Shown one piece after another: positions 9,785 to 17,435 of a DNA stretch of 19,693 nt. Position 1 is the first letter of the stretch; each line of letters begins with the position of its first letter. The translations under genes were made by a program, and so were the position numbers. This DNA is from Cristatella mucedo. Taxonomy: Eukaryota > Bryozoa > Phylactolaemata > Cristatellidae. The notes under the pieces were generated by a model. It saw only the letters and a program-made list of their open reading frames with translations. It had not been told where the DNA came from and made no database searches. The DNA is taken from positions 1 to 19,693 of the forward strand of contig WPIO01000607.1 of assembly GCA_009760855.2 (NCBI GenBank). Direction: 5' to 3'.

Positions 9785-10757
9785 AAGTGGTTTATAACGA
9801 CTTTCTAAGGGATGCAAGACTTAGCTAAAGTCTCTCAGCTTGTTTTGCCTTGATCTTTCGTCAGCATTTGATACTATTGATCACCAAGACTTTCGCGAAG
9901 TGCCTGGCATCTCGGCTGGATCTCACTGGCACTGCAATACTGCCTGGTTTAAGTCTTATCTCAGTGAGAGACTACACAGTTTTGATTTGAATGTAAACAG
10001 AAAAAAGATCATCATCCCAGGAATCACTGCAGTATGGGGTACTCAGGGGTCGGTGACTGGTCCACTTTTTCTTCAGTTTTATACTCTTCCTCTTGTCTAT
10101 GTGATCGCCAAGTACCCATCATACAGCATCTTTCACTTCTAAGGCAGATAACAATTAGTTGTATATTTGTGTTGATCCCTCTCAGTCCTCCAGCATACAG
10201 TATTCTCCTCAAATCCCCTTGCTGCATGCACTGCTGAGATCCACACATGGATGGCACCAAACTTCCTCAAATTAAACGACGTTATAAAACTAAACTTACT
10301 GGTTATGGGAAAACCAAGCATGAATCAGAAATTGGAAAGCTAAACTGCTCAAAAATCAGCTCTGTCAGCAAACCTCCTGTTGCATCTGACACGAAATCTA
10401 GGTTTCTTGTTCCAAAGTGACCTTTCATATAGACGATCACATCAGATCCACCAGTCAAGCCTTGCCTACTTTCACCAATGTAACCTTGCTAAAATTCGGG
10501 CTTCCTTAGACTGAGGTACTACATCCAATTTGATCCATGCATTTGTGACATTCCATCTCGGCTTCTGTAACTCACTGCTTGCTGGTCTACCGGGGGGTGT
10601 GTAACAACCGACTTGCAGTTGATGTAAGACGCGACACCTACCCTTATCTGCCTTGAACGTCGCATATATCAATACGTGCTGACATGCTGCACGTTACCAC
10701 CACCCGTACTATGCCTACTGCAATCAGATGCTTACAGTTGGTGCAAAACTCAGCAGC

Positions 10758-10822
10758 TAGGCTTGTCTGTAGTACGCACAGTACGTAGTACGCACTGTAG
10801 TAGGCTTGCCTGTAGTCGCCAC
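10758..10822 (+). repeat. Local 43-bp tandem duplication in copy D
   Basis: TAGGCTTGTCTGTAGTACGC at 10758 recurs as TAGGCTTGCCTGTAGTCGCC at 10801, an offset of 43 bases. It probably arose by replication slippage after insertion. Confidence 0.7.
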
Positions 10823-11324
10823 ATCACAACAATTCTTGCCGACCTGGCATTGGGTCCCAATCCAGCAGCGCATCGACTTCAAGGTTCTGCCACTCACTTT
10901 TTAGGTCCCTTAATTCCTTCACCGAAAAAGTTCCAGCCCTAATTATCAAATCTACTTCCCCACCAGGACAGGCATCGTGCCACCTGCTTTTCTTAATCAA
11001 ATAGTTTAGCTACACTTCCTACAAACCTCAAATCCTTTGATGACCGAGGCCTTTAGTGTATATAAGCTAGAGCTTACTCCGCGACTGATGTCACGATATC
11101 CCCCTGACTTGACGACATTTAAAAAGAAGCTAAAAACGCACCTATTTGTCACACGCATTTAGTGGGTCCTTGTGATTCGTCCTTTATGTGCTCATGGGTG
11201 CTGACACTTTCGCGTGCTTGCTGCCACTAACCATATTTGCATGCAGACCCTGTGCATGTAACCTCTAACCATAATATGCTTGCTGACATTGTGCATGCTA
11301 CCAGTAAACATATGATCATGCTTC

Positions 11325-11332
11325 CTTAACAG
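11325..11332. repeat. SPIN target-site duplication, left
   Basis: CTTAACAG immediately precedes the hAT element. It fits the hAT preference of T at position 2 and A at position 7, and pairs with CTTTACAG on the other side (one mismatch). Confidence 0.85.
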
Positions 11333-11532
11333 CAGTGGTTCTCAACCTTCCTAATGTGTGCGACCCCTTTAATGCAGTTTCTCATGTTGTGGCGACCCTC
11401 AAACCATAAAATTATTGTGTGCAAAATGTGGAAATGCATGTTTTCCGATGGTCTTAGGCGTGAAAGGGTCTGTGAAAGGGTCGTTCGACCCCCCCCCAAA
11501 GGTGGTCGCGATCGACAGGTTGAGAACCACTG
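11333..11532 (+). mobile_element. SPIN (SPACE INVADERS) non-autonomous hAT element
   Basis: 200 bp bounded by terminal inverted repeats CAGTGGTTCTCAACCTTCC and GACAGGTTGAGAACCACTG. The interior carries GCGACCCCTTTAATGCAG (11370-11387 region), CTCATGTTGTGGCGACC, CCATAAAATTATT, TTTTCCGATGGTCTTAGG (11441-11458) and AAAGGGTCGTTCGACCC, all matching the SPIN consensus as I remember it. It is non-coding and would depend on a SPIN hAT transposase in trans. The C run near 11487 is longer than in the consensus. It interrupts the 3' UTR of copy D; removing it and one target copy restores the UTR as seen in other copies (compare cttccttagcagcaaatgtaaag at 17019). Confidence 0.92.
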
Positions 11533-11540
11533 CTTTACAG
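11533..11540. repeat. SPIN target-site duplication, right
   Basis: CTTTACAG directly follows the terminal CACTG. One substitution relative to the left copy, so some mutation has accumulated since insertion. Confidence 0.85.
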
Positions 11541-11605
11541 GCATATGTAAAGTGCCTAGAAAGAGATTGAGTTCTCTGAGGGCACTATACAAATGTATTA
11601 TTTTT

Positions 11606-12534
11606 ATAAACCAATCAAGGGTGCATCACACCATTTTCTTGGAGGGATGGCATCTCTGCCACATATGCGAACAGCAGCAAACTGATCATAACAAGATTAT
11701 CCACAAACCATGCAGGACAAACCAGTTTTGAAAAAATGGTAAAACAATTCTGATACACTCGTAGATAGCTTCACACTCACGAAGACACGAGATATTCACC
11801 TCATATTCTGGTCAAGTGCAACTAAAGTGAGGAAATAAGGAGTTCCTGTGAGGCAAGTCTGTACTCAACCAGGCCATCCTAACCGATGGGGCATTATCAT
11901 TACGGCCACGGCCTCCATTACGAGCCTGACTAGCACTGTACCAGCTGCTTGCCTCGAGTGCACTACACTTAGGCTCATCAATCGTGCATGCGGCTGCATG
12001 CACGACTGAATAAGAAAACTTATAAACAAATGAAAATCTCTCTCTACATATTTTCTTTAGTCTGATCCTTCTTTGTCTCCACTGGCTGTATCTGTGTTGC
12101 CCTCGCGTCTTTCTGCCCCCCCTCCCCATTCTCTCTTTCTCTCACTCACTCTCCATCTTTCTTCCCTATGACATCTGGCAACCAAAATTGATGATGGGGT
12201 TCCCCTCCCATCTACCTAAAGCAACCTCCTTCTTTGCTGTGAACAAGTGCACACAGGCTCGGCGTGGAAAATCAAATTCAGAAGCGAAGGCATTCAGGTG
12301 CAAGGTTTCTAATAGGAAAAGAGCAGCACAATTTCAATCCAAGTCAGTGTTTTCATTCATAATAGAGTTCCTCAAGCCGATACTGCTGCAGCACTGGTAG
12401 GAAAATTCTTTTAGCAGCCGAACTAAGGGGCACTTAGAAGTGGCCTATAAACATCTATTTCCTGTTGCAGGTGATGCTATGCTGAAGCAAATACCCACAC
12501 ACAAGCATGAAGGGGTGATTGGGCGATACAATTA
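11606..12534. other. No recognised gene; contains hairpin and pyrimidine tract
   Basis: Includes a perfect 10-bp hairpin (11982-12005) and a pyrimidine-rich tract (about 12037-12170). The 105-codon minus-strand frame at 12129-11812 shows no family signature. No match to the other repeats was found. Confidence 0.4.
11982..12005. other. Perfect inverted repeat (10-bp stem, 4-nt loop)
   Basis: TCGTGCATGC, loop GGCT, then GCATGCACGA. The stem is perfect and largely alternating purine-pyrimidine. No function can be assigned. Confidence 0.7.
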
Positions 12535-12795
12535 TCACTTAATGGTCTTCAAACGATCCTTGTTCTGGATTAAGTTGCTCATCTGAGTAAGCGCACGGGT
12601 TATCGAGTAAATCATTCCACAGAGTCGGCAATGCTGCTCGTGTATAATGACTTGCTCAGGAATGCTGACTGAGCTAATTCTGTTAGGATATCTCCACATC
12701 TTTTGATACCATTGATCATCAAATCCTTCTTGAGCGCTGGTAACAACCCTCAACCATGTCATTAAACCTTGCCCCAAAGTCAGCACCATACCTAG
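12535..12795 (+). mobile_element. Displaced middle RT block of an L2-like element (part of, or next to, copy E)
   Basis: Reads GYRVNHSTESAMLLVYNDLL (about 12594-12653) and RNAD, then after a frameshift F-D-T-I-D-H-Q-I-L-L-E-R-W (about 12703-12741). This is the region that normally follows the first RT block, yet here it lies before the linker and first RT block that start near 12800 on the same strand. Either it is the remnant of an earlier separate copy or copy E was rearranged. Exact limits are uncertain. Confidence 0.75.
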
Positions 12796-13532
12796 CGATA
12801 CCTGCGGGAGATCTAGCCGATCATTTTTTCTAGCTTCCTTCTTCGTCGGCAAGATTGATAAAATCAGACAATCTTTGAAAATGACAACGTGTCCCTGGAG
12901 TCTTCATCCTGCATGCCTTGACCTTCCTCATTGTCCACCTTCAAGCTGATTTCTGCTCTGATCTCAAAGTTCATTTCGCAGTCTGTGAAGACTACTAGCC
13001 TTCTAGAGAGAGCGAAAATCTACATTTCTCTGTATGGGGTGCCCAGATTTACTGCTGCCCGCCTGGATAAATAACATAGCGCAAAGATATCATTAACCTG
13101 GGCTATTGTCCCAGAATCTTTCAAAGAGACTGTTGTCAAGCTCCTTATGAGGAATTCGAGATTAGATCGGTAGAAATTGAACAACGCTTGCCCAGTCTCT
13201 CTACTGCCACTCCTCTCAAAGACACTGAAGAGAGTTGTGGTAAACCAGTTACATTCTTATATCCCAACTTGGAAGTTCCAGTCGTCTCGCCTATGCATCA
13301 CAGGCAACGTGTTGCAATGGTTTAGTCTTACCTTTATGGAAGAATTCAGAGAGTAGATGTCAATTGAAAAACGACCACCCAGTGAGCCTTTAACGAATGG
13401 TGTGCATCAGGGATCCGGTTTTATAACCACCCCCCTTTCACAGTTCATACTCTCTCCTCTCGCCCGATGTAATCGTCAACGATAACCCATTTAATTTTCA
13501 TGCAGACGACATATGGCTGTATTAGTGCTTTG

Positions 13533-13540
13533 ATTGTTCA
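13533..13540. repeat. Candidate target-site duplication, left
   Basis: ATTGTTCA sits at the point where the RT reading of copy E breaks off. The identical octamer at 15104-15111 sits where it resumes. Confidence 0.6.
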
Positions 13541-13552
13541 GGGTATGGACAT

Positions 13553-13606
13553 TCCCCCCCCCCCCCGGACGTCGTCCCCCCCCCCCCCACTTTCCCCCCC
13601 GGGGGT
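13553..13606. repeat. C-rich tract at left end of the inserted element
   Basis: C runs separated by GGACGTCGT and ACTTT, then CCCCCCCGGGGG. The complementary strand could form G-quadruplexes. Assembly and read quality in such runs are often poor, so run lengths may be wrong. Confidence 0.8.
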
Positions 13607-13623
13607 AGGAATTTCCCGTATAT

Positions 13624-13643
13624 GGGTTTAGGGTTTAGTGTTT
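13624..13643 (+). repeat. Degenerate TTTAGGG-like repeat, left of copy F
   Basis: GGTTTAGGGTTTAGTGTTT. Its last 11 bases (13633-13643) recur beyond copy F at 14551-14561. Confidence 0.7.
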
Positions 13644-14550
13644 TAATAATAATAATAAGAATGCACTTGATAAAGCACCCTCAGAGAACTCAATCTTTTT
13701 CTAGGGCACTTTACATTTGCCTAGCAAAGGGAAACGCGATTGAATGATGAGTAATATCATGCTTGATAAACAAAATGAATAACCTGGTTAGGGATGACAT
13801 GGCACAGGGTCAGGCATGCAAAGTGTGGTTTAGTGGCAGCATGCACAGTGTCAGCACGCACATAAGCACATCAAGGGCGAATCACAAGGACCCACTAAAT
13901 GCTGTCCTAAATAGGTGTTTTTAGTTCTTTTTAAATGTGGTCAAGTCAGAGGATGTTGTGAAGCAAGTCTGGAGTGAGTTCCAGGCTTTGGGGGCATACA
14001 AACTAAAGCACGGTCTCCAAAGGATTTGAGGTTTGTACAAGGTATTGGTAAACTGTTGGATTCCTAAAAAGAAGGTGGTATGATGCTTGGCCTGATGGGG
14101 GAGTAGATCTGAGAGATAGGCTGGAGCTAAAGAATGAAGTGACCTAAAAGTGAGCGACAAAACCTTGAAGTCGATCCCTTGCTTGACTGGGAGCCAGTGC
14201 AGGTCAGCAAGAAGTGGTGTGATGTGGCAACTGTGATGCTCACGACAGGCAAGCTAGCTGCGGAGTTTTTGCACCCAGCTGTAAACCGCCTGATTGCACG
14301 TGCTGATAGGGCAGCCAGCAAGCAGGGGGGTTACAGAAGTCAAGACGAGATGTCACAAATGCATGGACCAACTTTGATGTGGTATCCTTATCTAAACAAG
14401 TCCGAATTTTTAGCAAAGTTATGTAGCTGAAAGTAGGCAGACTTGATTGAGGAGCTGATGTGGTCGTCTAACAAGAGGTCACTTTGGAACATGACACCCA
14501 GATTTTGAGCTGATTCAACAGGAGATATGCTGGCAGAGCCAACTTTGAGC
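13644..14550 (-). mobile_element. L2-like retrotransposon, copy F, 5'-truncated with 3' end
   Basis: Minus strand, nested inside the DNA-transposon candidate. From its 5' truncation near 14550 it reads the V-G-S-A-S-I-S-P-V region, then in open frame MSLTFRSLHSLAPAYLSDLL, LPHQAKHHTTFF, FSLYAPKAWNSLQTCFT and LTTFKKN (14160-13921). After that come the 3' UTR, the terminal stem-loop (13711-13667) and an ATT-type tail seen as taataataataataag (13643-13658). It is flanked by the 11-bp direct repeat GTTTAGTGTTT (13633-13643 and 14551-14561). A typical 5'-truncated target-primed insertion of 907 bp. The reading frame is better preserved than in copies C or D, consistent with a younger insertion. Confidence 0.85.
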
Positions 14551-14603
14551 GTTTAGTGTTTAGGATTTAGTCTTTAGGGTTTTAAGGTTTAGGATTTAGG
14601 GGC
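14551..14603 (+). repeat. Degenerate TTTAGGG-like array, right of copy F
   Basis: Repeated heptamer-like units GTTTAGT, GTTTAGG, ATTTAGT, CTTTAGG, GTTTTAAG, GTTTAGG and ATTTAGG. With the left part (13624-13643) it forms one short array split by copy F. It resembles plant-type telomere heptamers rather than the animal TTAGGG hexamer, but it is short and irregular. Confidence 0.7.
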
Positions 14604-14950
14604 GGGCTATGCCTCTTCCGCCTAAATCCACCCTTGCTCTTATTCCTAGCTTTAATTAGTGCATATTAGGGCGTAACAAGATCTCTTGAGATCGAGTTAT
14701 ACTCAGTAGACCTCTGGGCTTAGCACTCATTTGCAGGAACGTGTGGCACGTCGTAGAGCTCGCCCGCTTTGACGAGTACGAACAGTTGCCTGGTCGCGTC
14801 GAGTGGGACTGAACTCCCCCCCCCCGGACCGAACTGCATAGCTCGCCGCTGCCGTGGCTCGCTCCATTAGAAACCATCATCCCAATTCATCCATTCTTCT
14901 AATTATACTGAGTTGATTTTATTTTAATAGAGCGTGAACTTCATTTGATC
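14604..14950. other. Internal sequence of the inserted element, unassigned
   Basis: GC-rich with a C10 run (14816-14825) and no recognisable coding capacity. The minus-strand 74-codon frame at 14880-14656 is unremarkable. Confidence 0.4.
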
Positions 14951-14980
14951 ATATATGTATATATATATATATATATATAT
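14951..14980. repeat. (AT)n microsatellite
   Basis: Thirty bases of alternating AT with one G near the start, just inside the right end of the inserted element. Confidence 0.95.
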
Positions 14981-15103
14981 TCTTAGTTATTACATTCATC
15001 AACATAGGGGGAAATGTCCTAGGGGGGGAATGTCCTAGGGTCCACCAGGGGGAAATTTCGGGGGGGGGGAAGGGGAAGTTCCAGGGGAAATGTCCTACAA
15101 ATA

Positions 15104-15111
15104 ATTGTTCA
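15104..15111. repeat. Candidate target-site duplication, right
   Basis: ATTGTTCA, identical to 13533-13540, marks where copy E sequence resumes (CACTGCCTTCAAGAATCTC). Confidence 0.6.
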
Positions 15112-15640
15112 CTGCCTTCAAGAATCTCAAACTCACTCAGCTACCCAACATGTTTTGGTGACATTCGCACTTGGATGGTAGCAAACTTTCTGAAATCGAC
15201 TGATGGCAACTTATTAGTTAAGGGCAAATCAGTTGTTACTCAGAAACAGGAAAGCCTAACTCGCCAAATCAGCTCTACCAGCATATCCCCAGTAGCCTCC
15301 ACTCATAATCTGGGAGGCCTCTCCCAAAATGGCTCGTCAGTATCAACTCCAGAATCTAGTCTGCCAACTTTCATATACCTTACGTAACATACACAAATAT
15401 CCAGACTTGCTTGGATAAGGACACGACGGCCAAGCATGGTCCAACATCCCTACTGGACTTCTGTAACTAACTACTTGAAGTCTTCCTGCACGTGCAGCAA
15501 CACACTTGCAGTTGGTGTAAGGCGAGACAGATAATATCTGTTGTATGAAACTCAAGCAGCGCATCGACTTCAAGATCCTGCCACTCAATTTTAGGCCCCT
15601 TTATCCTTGCTCCGGCTTACATATCTGAATTAGTTTCATG

Positions 15641-17004
15641 TCATGCTTCGAGTCGCATCATTGTTCGTTTATTGCTTGTGCCCCCTAACTAAGGTCATGG
15701 AGACAGTGTCTAATCTTGGACTCCCACCTCCGACTGATATCGCGTCATCTCCTGGCACAGCATTGTTACTAGCTACGCTATGACACAAAGCAGGTAGGGT
15801 ATACTGAATGCAGTCGTCGGATACAGTGCTGCCATGTCCAACGGTGGTATCGTGGGCAGCGACTGGCCAACGAGACAGAAGGAGGAGAGTGTGGGGGCGG
15901 GGTCTTTACAGCGTAGAAGCGATAGAGACATCCTGCCTGAAAGCCTTCACCAGAGAGCCTGCCCTATTGCCCCACCGCAGAACGTCCCCACTGCGCATGT
16001 AAGGCGAACACGCTGCGTGGGGCACTCGCTGCATAGGACATAAGATCGCGCCAGTAGAACACAAGGCGATGTAGAGTAGCCGAAGCTCGGGGAAATGGGC
16101 AAGGATTTTAACAATTCTGAGACCCCACGTTTAGCTGGGTATCGTAAAAGCGACAAAGATACCCAGGGTCCCTAAGCCGTCACTATCAGCGTGAGCAGCC
16201 CAGTAAAGTCGCGCAGCCCCGCCGGGCTTCGCCAGCACAGCTAACAGTATGCGAACCTAACCCTAATGTCAAACACACACACGCAAATCTGAGCGTTAGA
16301 GGCAGGTCACATAGCGGTTAGCGACGAGTAGTGGGCTGTTGCCGGCGCTGCAGCCAGGCGATGAACGAAACGCGTCTACTCAGCAACGTCATGTGTACAC
16401 ACCGCCAGCGATTTATACTACTTCTTCAAGCTCACCCACTACCACAGTCGTACGCGCCTATAAAATAGTGGAAATAATCCATTCGCTTCAGATGAACAAA
16501 TATTCGAACTCAAGCAACGATATCACTCACGAATGAGTTGGCATTCGTAAGTTCCGCGCCAGCCGGCTGCTAAATCACGACGATGAAGGTCCACGGTTGG
16601 TGTTACCCGGCAATGTTCGCCGACAGCAGGCAGAAACTTGACTAGAGGGCCGGCCCTTGGGTGAGAGCGCATTAGACTTCGTTTATAGATCATGCCGGTA
16701 GCGTGGGTCGTGCAATGGCGATGAAGGCGGCAGAACGAAGCTGGCGGATTCTGTCGGTGTAACTTGGCTTGCGCGCCCACTGCATTGGCGGCTAGCGGCT
16801 AGTCTACCTACTGGTCATAGCGTGATTAAATGCCACGTCTGCCTTCGCCGCTGTGCCTGTAGGGCGCGGCCGGCGGTGGCAATGTTCTAGGTACGATTTC
16901 TGTGTACGAAGCTCGGGACGGAATCATGCGCGGGCTGCCAAAGAGTATTCAGTTGTTGATGGATTTTTTGCGCTTAATGAAAAGTGACTTCCGTATTCTA
17001 CCAC
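15641..17004. other. GC- and CpG-rich stretch without identified gene
   Basis: From about 15790 the sequence becomes CpG-rich, with several 60-85-codon frames on both strands (for example 15808-16002 plus, 16780-16523 minus), none with a recognisable motif. A TATAAAATA box-like sequence lies at about 16459-16467. The stretch separates the C-terminal coding part of copy E from an L2 3' end at 17005, so it may be a second insertion into copy E or simply unique DNA between two fragments. A CpG-island promoter is possible but unproven. Confidence 0.4.
16135..16166. other. Inverted repeat (9-bp perfect stem, 14-nt loop)
   Basis: CTGGGTATC (16135-16143) and GATACCCAG (16158-16166). No T run follows and no function can be assigned. 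Confidence 0.7.
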
Positions 17005-17103
17005 TAACCATTCGCTTCCTTAGCAGCAAATGTAAAGTGGCCTAGAAAGAGATTTTTCTGAGGGGCGCAATATCAAAGGAATTATTATTATTATTATTAT
17101 TGT
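17005..17103 (+). mobile_element. Orphan L2-like 3' end with (ATT)n tail
   Basis: CCACTAACCA then CGCTTCCTTAGCAGC and AAATGTAAAGTGGCCTAG (17028-17045) match the end of the 3' UTR of copies D and G, followed by ATTATTATTATT (about 17082-17100). No coding part is attached. It is in the same orientation as copy E and could be its displaced 3' end. The terminal stem is degraded compared with copies D, F and G. Confidence 0.75.
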
Positions 17104-17200
17104 TTATACAACAAAGGATCAAAAAAGCCTGCGCGCAGACGAAATCCCTACCGGGCCATGGTTTTTAGTGCATTTTAGGGAAAGGTGGGGCGAATATCCG

Positions 17201-17435
17201 GATGATATGTGTTTTTACCCTATACGACAATTTTTTATTTTATCAACTCCATCATCTTTTTTCCCTTTTACAACATTTTTAATTTTAATTTTTCAACGTC
17301 GTTCTCGTTAACACTCGAACTCGTTTTCAAAACTAAAACGTTGTAAAATGAAAAAAGCGCTCGTTTCAAAAATAAAAAACATCGTATAGTGCAAAAACCC
17401 ATCATCACACTCGTTCTCGTTTATCACTCGAACTC
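17201..17435. mobile_element. Foldback (inverted-repeat) element
   Basis: The left arm starts GATGATATGTGTTTTTACCC and continues CTATACGAC, TTTTTTATTTT, CTTTTACAAC. The reverse complement of 17406-17320 starts GATGATGGGTTTTTGCAC and continues CTATACGAT, TTTTTTATTTTT, CATTTTACAAC in the same order. The arms are imperfect and close on a centre holding TCGTTCTCGTTAACACTCG (17299-17317). A near-copy of that centre, TCGTTCTCGTTTATCACTCG, follows the right arm at 17411-17430. No coding capacity. This is consistent with a MITE or foldback element; no target duplication could be fixed. Confidence 0.6.

Larger units (their letters stand above)
9785..11605 (+). mobile_element. L2-like retrotransposon, copy D (5'-truncated, apparently composite, SPIN-interrupted)
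   Basis: Plus strand, beginning inside RT at YNDFLRDA (9793). Then LDLSSAFDTIDHQ (9849-9887), WFKSYLSE, and GTQGSVTGPLFLQFYTLPL (about 10040-10095). The catalytic segment reads A-D-N-N-stop where copy B has A-D-D-N-Q, so the second catalytic Asp is now Asn. WMAPNFLKLND (about 10250-10282) and LLAGLP follow. The C-terminal motif L-Q-L-x-Q occurs twice: about 10612-10640, then LQLVQNSAARL at 10733-10765. This indicates a fusion of two copies. I-D-F-K-V-L-P-L-T-F (about 10872-10901), the 3' UTR, the terminal stem-loop and an ATT-like end complete it. A 200-bp SPIN element interrupts the 3' UTR. Many stops; dead. Confidence 0.88.
13541..15103. mobile_element. Candidate DNA transposon with C/G-rich inverted ends
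   Basis: Inserted in copy E right after the ADD motif. The left end reads TATGGACATTCCCC with long C runs (13554-13606) and ends with GGAATTTCCC (13608-13617). The right end carries three reverse-oriented versions, GGGGGAAATGTCC, GGGGGGGAATGTCC and AGGGGAAATGTCC (15007-15096), plus GGGGGAAATTTC. The ends are thus inverted, with a GGACATTYCCCC unit repeated at the right. It is flanked by ATTGTTCA on both sides. Without the nested copy F (and one 11-bp duplicate) it would be 645 bp and non-coding; no transposase is seen. It holds degenerate TTTAGGG units and an (AT)n run. The superfamily is not resolved. The boundary is supported by the interrupted RT reading; the exact terminal bases are uncertain. 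Confidence 0.65.
12796..15640 (+). mobile_element. L2-like retrotransposon, copy E, split by a 1.56-kb insertion
   Basis: Linker FFVGKIDKIRQSL (about 12840-12878); VPESFKETVVKLLMRNS and SLLPLLSKTLKRVVVNQL (about 13110-13255); after a gap, ITGNVLQWFSLTF (about 13300-13337) and NGVHQGSGF (13396-13424); then NFHADDIWLY (13492-13521), the YADD site with His for Tyr. At 13541 a foreign segment begins. The element resumes at 15104 with DIRTWMVANFLKSTDGNLLV (about 15160-15220), LTRQISSTSISPVASTHNLG, THLQLV and RIDFKILPLNFRPL (about 15560-15602). The block between the first RT part and ITGNVLQW is missing here, and a matching block lies upstream at 12535-12795. The 3' UTR does not follow directly; an L2 3' end occurs at 17005-17103. 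Stops and frameshifts throughout. Confidence 0.82.

Noticed and set aside
13600-13620. NF-kappaB-like sites (GGAATTTCCC) in the C/G-rich ends
   Set aside because: Better explained as part of the repeated terminal unit of the inserted element.
16459-16510. TATA-box promoter in the CpG-rich block
   Set aside because: One TATAAAATA match without a convincing initiator or downstream gene is weak evidence.
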